Shown: positions 37,765 to 44,198 of the stretch, in pieces
How the letters are laid out: each line of letters opens with the position of its first letter
How positions within the stretch are numbered: the stretch's first letter is position 1
Virus record (IMG/VR): IMGVR_UViG_3300044612_001981
Span: 16,900 to 80,899 of that record
DNA from: a virus
DNA: 64,000 bases
Strand: one strand, 5' to 3'
Translations under genes and position numbers: made by a program
Notes under the pieces: model-generated
The model's input: only the letters and a program-made list of their open reading frames with translations
The model's database searches: none
What the model was told of the DNA's origin: nothing

Positions 37765-38877
37765 TTAATTCTCTTCTAAGGCTTTAACTCTCGCTGTAAG
37801 CTCTTGAACTGCTTTTATTAAGGGTGAAATAAATTGATCGTATCTTAATCCCTGCATTGAGTCTTCTTGAGACATGTCTATTTTTACCCATCCCGCAAAG
37901 TCTTCTACTCCAGACTGATCTAAAACCTCTTTAACTTCTTGTGCTATTAATCCGTAATGAGTTCTTGTTCCAGGAACTGAAACTATGTCTCCGTCAACTA
38001 CTTCTTTACTGCCTTCAATAAACTTATAGCTTACTGGACGTAAAGAATTAACAAAATCTAAACCAAGAAGTGAGTCGGCAACTCCTGTTTTTAATCTTTC
38101 ATCAGAAGTATTTATTGTTCCAGTGTTAGAGTATATAGTTTTCCAAAATCTATTTGATGCTACACCAGCACCCGCATCTATTGGCTGTCCTATTGAGTAC
38201 AAGTTATTTGCAAGTGGGTACCAGTTTGAGTTTACTCCATATCCAGACGTTGTTGGAATATTTAATGAAATAGTTGTAGGTACTGGATCAATAGTTGCAC
38301 TAGATCCAGGGATTCCTTGTGGGCCTTGTGCTCCAGTTAATCCAGTTGCGCCTCTAGGTATTGTAAAAGCAAATACAGCATTCGTAGCGGTTCCAGTATT
38401 TGTGACAGAAGCATTTGTTCCAGCTGCACCAGTTGTTGTTGTTCCAATTGCTAGTGTAGTTGGCCCTGGTATTCCTTGTGGTCCTGCTGGGCCAACAGGC
38501 CCTTGTGGTAAAACAAGATTTAAAGTTTGTGAGGGACTTGTGCCAGATATAGTTGCAGCTGCATTTACACCAGACTCAACAGTTCCTATTGAAAGAACAT
38601 TAGATGGTCCTGGGCCTCCAATTATTCCATCCACACCTCTAGGTAATGTTAAATTTAATATTGCTGCTTCTGGTGTTCCTACATTTACTACTGACGCTGG
38701 AGTTGATGCGCTAACAGTTGTTACAGAGCCTATCGTTAAAGTACCTGAAGGCCCTTGTGGGCCAGGATGGTCGTCAAGATAGGCATCTACGTCGGCAGCA
38801 AGGTAACCAAGGTCTCTAGGGACGTCTGGCGTGTCTGTATACTGCGGGTATCTAAACCCTTTTCCTGTTGTGCTCAT
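37765..38877 (-). CDS. Collagen-like fibre with S74 chaperone
   Basis: 370 residues. Short Gly-x-Pro tracts (GPQGPSG, GPVGPAGPQGIPGP, GAQGPQGIPG) alternate with beta segments. The last ~110 residues are a peptidase S74-type intramolecular chaperone: TSDERLKTGVADSLLG with the SDERLK cleavage-site motif, then YGLIAQEVKEVL and a C-terminal coiled coil. Probably a trimeric fibre that cuts off its own chaperone. The ATG has TATAAT exactly six bases upstream and only a distant AGGTGG, suggesting a leaderless start. Confidence 0.85.
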   Translation of the reverse strand: MSTTGKGFRYPQYTDTPDVPRDLGYLAADVDAYLDDHPGPQGPSGTLTIGSVTTVSASTPASVVNVGTPEAAILNLTLPRGVDGIIGGPGPSNVLSIGTVESGVNAAATISGTSPSQTLNLVLPQGPVGPAGPQGIPGPTTLAIGTTTTGAAGTNASVTNTGTATNAVFAFTIPRGATGLTGAQGPQGIPGSSATIDPVPTTISLNIPTTSGYGVNSNWYPLANNLYSIGQPIDAGAGVASNRFWKTIYSNTGTINTSDERLKTGVADSLLGLDFVNSLRPVSYKFIEGSKEVVDGDIVSVPGTRTHYGLIAQEVKEVLDQSGVEDFAGWVKIDMSQEDSMQGLRYDQFISPLIKAVQELTARVKALEEN

Positions 38878-38883
38878 TTTTTT

Positions 38884-38889
38884 ATTATA
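38884..38889 (-). promoter_or_regulatory. Perfect -10 box six bases upstream of ATG
   Basis: TATAAT on the minus strand, then AAAAAA and the ATG at 38877. Fits transcription starting at the start codon. Confidence 0.5.
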
Positions 38890-38897
38890 CCACCTAT

Positions 38898-39548
38898 TTA
38901 CTTAATATATACATGTGAAGGACTCATGTATCTTGTGCCAGAAATAATTGGCTTTACCTCATGGAGATATGGAAGTTGTGAAGGAAACATTATTAGGCTT
39001 CCAGATTTTGGCTTTATTGTAATATTTTGATTAGGAAAATGTATTTCTCCGCCTTCATAATCATCGTTTATATAGGCAACAAGAGAGAATGCAAGCGAGG
39101 AGTCACCATCTTGACCATCAAAATGTGGTCCCATAGATTGTCCTTGGTTCCATTTTTTAATTGGCACACGACTTAACTCTAAATTATATTTGTCTTTGTC
39201 TAATCCATGTCCAGATAAATATTTATCTGTACACATTTCAAAGGCCATTAAAAAGCTATTAGCAATATAAAGAGTTTTTTTATCTGTTGAGTCTGAACCA
39301 GTAGCTTCTTTTAATTTATTTGGGAATATGTTTTTTGTAGCCCCGTAAATCAATGACTCATCATTACTGGCATTCCAATTTTCCCACTTAGAAATCCTAT
39401 TGTATGAAAGAGGGTCTGAGTCTATCTCTTCAATAAATTCCTTTAGGTGCTCTGGAAAGCTAAGAGCATTTTCCCAGTACCATATTTGAGGATCTAATAC
39501 CTTCAGATCAAACATTATAAACTGCTTAAAGATTGGCTCTGATTGCAT
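38898..39548 (-). CDS. 2OG-Fe(II) oxygenase-like protein 1
   Basis: 216 residues with the double-stranded beta-helix fold of prolyl-4-hydroxylase-type enzymes. Iron ligands His142 and Asp144 (PHFDGQDGD) and His196 (YLHEVKP); Arg206 (SGTRYMSP) would bind 2-oxoglutarate. AYINDDYEGGEIHFP and IKPKSGSLIMFPS are the typical strands between them. Substrate unknown. Downstream end of an oxygenase operon that starts at 43216. AGGGA site upstream. A second ATG 11 codons in could also serve. Confidence 0.87.
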   Translation of the reverse strand: MQSEPIFKQFIMFDLKVLDPQIWYWENALSFPEHLKEFIEEIDSDPLSYNRISKWENWNASNDESLIYGATKNIFPNKLKEATGSDSTDKKTLYIANSFLMAFEMCTDKYLSGHGLDKDKYNLELSRVPIKKWNQGQSMGPHFDGQDGDSSLAFSLVAYINDDYEGGEIHFPNQNITIKPKSGSLIMFPSQLPYLHEVKPIISGTRYMSPSHVYIK

Positions 39549-39549
39549 T

Positions 39550-40302
39550 TTATCCCTCTACTTCTGATGCTGGATACACTTCTCCACGTGGAGTTATTCT
39601 TAATCCCTTATTTCGATAATCTTCCCACTCAATAGCTTCATCTGCTTGTATGGCTCTAACCTGCCTAAGCTCTTCAGCCCATGCATCTCTTACTTCTTGT
39701 GGGTAATCTTCTTCTTCTCTATCATCCCAAAATGATCCAAGAGTGTAGCGTATTGATTTTTTAACTGTGGTGACTTCGTGCATATTATGGAAGCCTCCAG
39801 CAAATGTAACAAGTGTGCCAGTTTTGGGAACAATAGTTAATCCATGCTTGAAGTTTAACACTCCATCTTCAAAGTCATCATTCAGATAAAGAAATGTTGC
39901 GTATCTACTTCTGGTAAATGCACCAGCTACACCATCATTTGAAGTGTTATCTGAGTGCATATTGGCAAAAGCTCCTGGGGCCCATCTTTGTGAATGCCAG
40001 CTTATTTGAGACATTTGTTCTGGGTTTTTACCAGCCATATCTGCTGTTGCATCAATAACTCTTTGTCTTAATACTTGAAAAAAATCTCCTGGAAGTCCAC
40101 AATCAATTGTGTCTGGATCATTTACTTCTGGCATTCCAGACGAATATGATTCATAGAAAGAAATAGGCATCCACTTTAATTGCTCTTTTTCCATTTTAAT
40201 AGCAAGCACTTTAATTACTGATTGACATTCTTCTGGTGTCAAAAAGTTTTCATAAGTTACAATATCTGGCTGGTGCTTAGTTATAATCATGCTTCTTTCC
40301 AT
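39550..40302 (-). CDS. 2OG-Fe(II) oxygenase-like protein 2
   Basis: 250 residues. His116 and Asp118 (ANMHSDNTSNDG), His175 (FHNMHEV) and Arg185 (KKSIRYTLG) provide iron and 2-oxoglutarate sites; LYLNDDFEDGVLNF and TGTLVTFAGG are core strands. The longer region ahead of the HxD motif (~110 residues) and the tail after it (ending GEVYPASEVEG) differ from its neighbours and may set substrate choice. Substrate unknown. An ATG four codons in is an equally possible start. Confidence 0.88.
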   Translation of the reverse strand: MERSMIITKHQPDIVTYENFLTPEECQSVIKVLAIKMEKEQLKWMPISFYESYSSGMPEVNDPDTIDCGLPGDFFQVLRQRVIDATADMAGKNPEQMSQISWHSQRWAPGAFANMHSDNTSNDGVAGAFTRSRYATFLYLNDDFEDGVLNFKHGLTIVPKTGTLVTFAGGFHNMHEVTTVKKSIRYTLGSFWDDREEEDYPQEVRDAWAEELRQVRAIQADEAIEWEDYRNKGLRITPRGEVYPASEVEG

Positions 40303-40305
40303 GTT

Positions 40306-41121
40306 TTATTTTACTCCTGTGTCTTCTGGGGCGTACTCTTCATATGGAACTATTAATCCATCTTTAAAGTAGATCATGTTTCTCTTATCTTCATAATCTA
40401 TTCTTTCTGATTCCATTTTAGCCCATCGATATGCTCCAAATTTTCTTTGATTTGCAAGCCACTCTTCTGTGCCATTATGTGGTGTCATTATAAAGTTTCT
40501 AACAAAAAACTTTTCGTTAGTATTAATTGTTTTTACACCATGAAAATAAGGCTCTGTTGATGGGAAAACTAGAATGTCTCCAGCTTTTGGCTTATGATTA
40601 ATAAGATCACCATTAATATAAAATTCAATATCGCCGCCATCATAGTCATCATTAATATACATTGTACATGTAAGGAAAAATTTATCTCCAGGCATATCTC
40701 TTTGTGAGGTTATATGGTCTGTATGATATTGCATTGTCATGTTATTTTGCAATGAATCTATCTTTGCGTTGTATTTAGAATAGGAACATCCGCTAAATCT
40801 CCAGCCTTCTGGAAGCACTATTCCGTGTCTTTCAACATAATCTAATAAAACCTTATTATATGCCTCTTCAACTTCTTCTACAAATTTTTTTTCTTTCAAA
40901 AACATTTCTTCCTTTTGAATATCTAAAGAAACTTGGCTCATATCCTTTTTTTGTGAATAAGTTCCAAAATGAGCCCAAGGGTCCCAATTAGTTAAAAAAT
41001 ATTTGCCCTCTGAAGTTTTTTCTGATTCATTCATTATTGAATACATCTCAGATGGATTTTTTAAAACATTTCTATATACATCAACTTTTGGGTAAAGCTC
41101 TACATACTCTAAGTTATTCAT
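40306..41121 (-). CDS. 2OG-Fe(II) oxygenase-like protein 3
   Basis: 271 residues. H-x-D in QYHTDHITSQ, distal His in PYFHGVKTI, and core strands MYINDDYDGGDIEFY and HKPKAGDILVFPS. After the distal His the expected Arg/Lys lies in NEKFFVRNFIM, less canonical than in relatives. Start at 41121 chosen because the ATG overlaps the stop of the preceding oxygenase (ATGA) and AGGAG is upstream; an ATG at 41157 lies within that gene. Substrate unknown. Confidence 0.86.
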   Translation of the reverse strand: MNNLEYVELYPKVDVYRNVLKNPSEMYSIMNESEKTSEGKYFLTNWDPWAHFGTYSQKKDMSQVSLDIQKEEMFLKEKKFVEEVEEAYNKVLLDYVERHGIVLPEGWRFSGCSYSKYNAKIDSLQNNMTMQYHTDHITSQRDMPGDKFFLTCTMYINDDYDGGDIEFYINGDLINHKPKAGDILVFPSTEPYFHGVKTINTNEKFFVRNFIMTPHNGTEEWLANQRKFGAYRWAKMESERIDYEDKRNMIYFKDGLIVPYEEYAPEDTGVK

Positions 41122-41792
41122 GGCTGTCTCTCTCCTGTGTGTTTGTTTATTGTCCAAAAAAATGGTGAAGTAAATCTATTGCCAGATTTAACTGGTCTAA
41201 CTCCATGCGTATAGTTCATGTCGCCTGGGAAAAAATATGCTGCTCCAGCAACTGGCTGGAATTCAATTCCATGTTGTGGGAAGTATAACTCGCCGCCTTC
41301 ATAGTCGTCGTTAAAATAAAAAAGACCAGCTAGATCATACCAAGGAAAGTCATTTGGCCTTCCTTTTTCTGGTCCAGAATGAAATTCTTTATCGGCATGA
41401 GGCTCTTGTCTTGCTCCTACTGGCCACCTAACAATTGCTGGTCCTGTTTCTTTTGCATCTACCTCAAAAAATTTATCTACTTCTATTTTTAATCTAGCTA
41501 TCATGCTATAAATTAACTCAAGTATCGAAGGGTCTGATGCCATTAAAGAATTATATGTGCAAACTCTGTCTTCCCAGACTTTGTGGTCATACAAAACTAG
41601 CCCATCTTCATCTACATGAGTTTCTGTTATGTCCCAAATTTTATTATTTAATGCAAAGTCCATAAGCCTAGTACGTTCTTCTATAGATAAAAAGTCTTTA
41701 ATTTCTACAATATTGCTTGATGAGTTACCAAAAAATCCAGATGGTGTTATGGACTTAGGTGCATTTCCGTTCCAGCTATTTGCCATTTTCAT
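41118..41792 (-). CDS. 2OG-Fe(II) oxygenase-like protein 4
   Basis: 224 residues. HAD motif in QEPHADKEFHSG, distal His in NYTHGVRPV and Arg in SGNRFTSP; strands FYFNDDYEGGELYFP and FQPVAGAAYFFPG. All key residues present. The ATG at 41792 has GGAG six bases upstream; another in-frame ATG lies at 41804 and a third at 41786. It overlaps the end of the DUF6065-like gene. Substrate unknown. Confidence 0.87.
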   Translation of the reverse strand: MKMANSWNGNAPKSITPSGFFGNSSSNIVEIKDFLSIEERTRLMDFALNNKIWDITETHVDEDGLVLYDHKVWEDRVCTYNSLMASDPSILELIYSMIARLKIEVDKFFEVDAKETGPAIVRWPVGARQEPHADKEFHSGPEKGRPNDFPWYDLAGLFYFNDDYEGGELYFPQHGIEFQPVAGAAYFFPGDMNYTHGVRPVKSGNRFTSPFFWTINKHTGERQP

Positions 41793-42510
41793 TTTTATCT
41801 CCATGATTCATTATATCATTATTTACCTTAAGCCTTATTGCTTTTACTTGATGAGAGCCAATTTTTCTCTTTAAATGATCTACGGCGTCCCTATAAAAAT
41901 TAGACCATATCGCTTGTCTATTTAATTCGTATATTACATTAGAATACTCGTTTGGGTCAAATGATGGACTTTGCAAAGAGCCTACCGACTCAAAGTTTAT
42001 TTCAGAGTTTTGTAAGTCTTCTAGGTTAATTGGTAATATTGCAATTACTGGTGTTCCTGCTTTTATTGTTATTACTTCATTTGGTTTAGTTACCATCCAT
42101 GCACATGGTAATTCTCCTCTAAAAAAAGATGTACTAATTAAAGTTGTAAATGGAACAGCACCATCAATAAATAAATTAGGAACTGGCATGGACAATAAGC
42201 TAGAGTTTTTTTCTGTAGAAAACATTAGTCCTGTATTAAAACTAACAGTACCATTGGCTCTTCCAGAATATGCGTACTTTTCACCAGATAATATTTTTAC
42301 GTGATCTGGTGAGCTATCTGATACTCCATCCCATATAAAAGAAATGTCTTCTGGAAAAGATATACCCCAGCCCATTTGGTTTGTTAGACCAACTGGGAAA
42401 CACTTATATGCATGAGCTTCCCAAGTATTGTCCATCCAATCTCTTTTAATCGAAAGTGGATTAACTTCACCAAAACCCTCTCTTATAACATAAGCCTTAA
42501 TTTTATGCAT
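41776..42510 (-). CDS. DUF6065-like protein
   Basis: 244 residues. The pattern KRDWMDNTWEAHAYKCFPVGL, NQMGWGISFPEDISFIWDG, SFNTGLMFST and GTPVIAILPINL matches what is known of DUF6065 proteins, which have no assigned function. It is the only non-oxygenase in this five-oxygenase operon and overlaps both neighbours, so it probably works on the same substrate. The fold appears beta-rich, with no obvious H-x-D motif. Confidence 0.72.
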   Translation of the reverse strand: MHKIKAYVIREGFGEVNPLSIKRDWMDNTWEAHAYKCFPVGLTNQMGWGISFPEDISFIWDGVSDSSPDHVKILSGEKYAYSGRANGTVSFNTGLMFSTEKNSSLLSMPVPNLFIDGAVPFTTLISTSFFRGELPCAWMVTKPNEVITIKAGTPVIAILPINLEDLQNSEINFESVGSLQSPSFDPNEYSNVIYELNRQAIWSNFYRDAVDHLKRKIGSHQVKAIRLKVNNDIMNHGDKNENGK

Positions 42511-43216
42511 TTTGATTTTTACCAGTTTTGGCGTCTTCTTCTACCCATTTGGCTCTCATTTGCATAAACTCTTGTCTATGAGCATGATCATTGTAGTCTA
42601 ACATTGTTACTATAGAAAATTTCATTCCAGATTCAACTGGCATTGCTCTATGTGAAAATAAATATGTAGATGGGAATATATATAGGTCACCAGCTTTTGG
42701 CTTAATATCTAGGTTTAACTTAGGAAAATAAAGATTTCCACCTTCATAGTCATCATTGACATATGCTACAAGAGATACAGTAGCACTATAAGAAAATCCA
42801 TGGTCAGCATGCTCTTGAAAATGTTGTCCCTTACCGTATCTAATGCAATTCATAACTTCCCAGTAATTCATTTTTACATTATACATTCCGCAATAATCAT
42901 CTACAGCTGGAGACTGATATTGCTTTAAGTCTGACCATAATTCTGAAACAAGCTTCTCTGTATTGGAATGAGGGTAAAGAATTTCACCTACCTTAATATC
43001 TTCACAATCTCTATAGGAGGGCCTTTTTTCACTATACCCTACAAATCCAAAAGTCCAAGCATATCTTGAATCTCCATCATTAACTGCAGACTGACCAATT
43101 GCATCTAAACGGTTAATAACGTCAATTTCTTTTTTAATTACATCTCTATAAACCCAGACTCCTGGTGCAAGCTGCTCTTTTGAAGAAAAAGAATAATTGT
43201 TGTTTAAATTTGTCAT
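42503..43216 (-). CDS. 2OG-Fe(II) oxygenase-like protein 5, first of operon
   Basis: 237 residues. HAD motif in QEHADHGFSYS, distal His in YLFSHRAMPV, core strands AYVNDDYEGGNLYFP and IKPKAGDLYIFPS. The position of the 2-oxoglutarate-binding Arg is taken by Lys in SGMKFSIV, a known variation in the family. No ribosome binding site; TACAAT lies six bases upstream of the ATG, so the oxygenase operon probably begins with a leaderless transcript. Substrate unknown. Confidence 0.87.
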   Translation of the reverse strand: MTNLNNNYSFSSKEQLAPGVWVYRDVIKKEIDVINRLDAIGQSAVNDGDSRYAWTFGFVGYSEKRPSYRDCEDIKVGEILYPHSNTEKLVSELWSDLKQYQSPAVDDYCGMYNVKMNYWEVMNCIRYGKGQHFQEHADHGFSYSATVSLVAYVNDDYEGGNLYFPKLNLDIKPKAGDLYIFPSTYLFSHRAMPVESGMKFSIVTMLDYNDHAHRQEFMQMRAKWVEEDAKTGKNQNA

Positions 43217-43222
43217 AAATAC

Positions 43223-43228
43223 ATTGTA
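43223..43228 (-). promoter_or_regulatory. -10 box six bases upstream of the oxygenase operon
   Basis: TACAAT on the minus strand, then GTATTT and the ATG at 43216. A hairpin at 43249-43276 precedes it. Confidence 0.5.
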
Positions 43229-43248
43229 TCATTTCTATTTATACAGCA

Positions 43249-43276
43249 CAATAGCAGGGGTTTCCCCCTGCTATTG
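43249..43276. terminator. Strong hairpin between fibre and oxygenase operon
   Basis: CAATAGCAGGGG with a matching 3' arm CCCCTGCTATTG and a short loop. A T7 run follows on the plus strand, while on the minus (gene) strand an A-run precedes the stem. It would stop rightward transcripts best; leftward efficiency is uncertain. Confidence 0.65.
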
Positions 43277-43287
43277 TTTTTTTATTA

Positions 43288-44178
43288 TTAGTAGAACCTG
43301 AGTCCGAAAGCGCCACCAAATGCTGGTGGGGAAAAGAACCCTGGTGGGGCAAAGAATCCTGGTGGTGAGAAGAATCCTGGTGGTGCGAAGAATCCTGGTG
43401 GTGAGAAGAATCCTGGTGGGAAAAACGGCGGTGCGAAGAAGCTTGGTGGGAAGAACGGTGGGAAGAACGGTGGTGCGAAGAACACTGGTGGGAAGAACGG
43501 TGGGAAAAACGGTGGTGCGAAGAAGCTTGGTGGGAAGAACGGTGGGAAGAACGGTGGCGAAAAGAAGCTTGGTGCAAGAGTAGTAACTGTGTTAGAGTTA
43601 CTAGATGCAACTGATCTTCCATTAGCATTATCTGCATATACGTTGTAATACTGAGATGTTCCAGCAGTATCTGCAATTGATACAGATAGTCCAGTTGAAT
43701 TTCCAGTTGTTCCGTCATTACCAGCAATATAATAGTTGGTAATTGCAGTTCCACCATTTGATGGAGCTGCCCAGCTTACTGTGTTAGCATTTACTCCAGC
43801 TGTTGCAGAAACGCTTGTTGGAGCGGCTGGAACAGTTGTTGCAGTTGCTGAGGCTGAGTTTGAATCTGCAGAAGTATTAAAAGAGTCTACTGCTTTTACG
43901 GTATATGAATAAGATGTTCCACCAGCTAATCCAGTATCAGAATATGTAACAGTTGGAGCATTTACTGTTGCTATCTCTGTTCCATTTCTGAATACCTTAT
44001 ACTGAGTTGGAGTGTTACCTGCAGCGGGAGCTGTCCATGCAAGGTTAATCATACCATTGTTAAATGGTCTTTGATTATTAACACCATTTAAATGATTTGT
44101 TGCTGTAAGGCCTGTTGGTGCATTTGGGCCAATGAAGTTGTCTTGAGCTGATGCTCTTCTACCTATATTTTTTGACAT
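43288..44178 (-). CDS. Fibre with fibronectin-III domains and Phe/Pro tandem repeats
   Basis: 296 residues. Two fibronectin-III-like domains occupy ~20-115 (NLAWTAPAAGNTPTQYKVF, YSDTGLAGGTSYSYTVKA) and ~118-200 (SVSWAAPSNGG-type strand, YYNVYADNANGRSVASS). The last ~90 residues are tandem units of FFPP and FFAPP, then GFFSPPGFFAPP units, ending GAFGLRFY. Such an aromatic, proline-rich tail is unusual and is shared with the 823-residue fibre. GGAG site upstream. Other open frames here are by-products of the repeat. Confidence 0.82.
   Translation of the reverse strand: MSKNIGRRASAQDNFIGPNAPTGLTATNHLNGVNNQRPFNNGMINLAWTAPAAGNTPTQYKVFRNGTEIATVNAPTVTYSDTGLAGGTSYSYTVKAVDSFNTSADSNSASATATTVPAAPTSVSATAGVNANTVSWAAPSNGGTAITNYYIAGNDGTTGNSTGLSVSIADTAGTSQYYNVYADNANGRSVASSNSNTVTTLAPSFFSPPFFPPFFPPSFFAPPFFPPFFPPVFFAPPFFPPFFPPSFFAPPFFPPGFFSPPGFFAPPGFFSPPGFFAPPGFFSPPAFGGAFGLRFY
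43300..43577 (-). repeat. Tandem repeat encoding FFPP/FFAPP/GFFSPP units
   Basis: Units of 12 and 15-18 bases based on TTCTTCCCACC and TTCTTCGCACCACC (minus strand). Near-identical at DNA level, so prone to expansion or contraction. Confidence 0.85.
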
Positions 44179-44198
44179 TTTATTCTCCTATTTCCCAA

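Noticed and set aside
43239-43757. Alternative leftward frame rich in His/Ser/Gln repeats
   Set aside because: It is a frame shadow of the Phe/Pro DNA repeat; the fibronectin-containing frame has a ribosome binding site and domain content.
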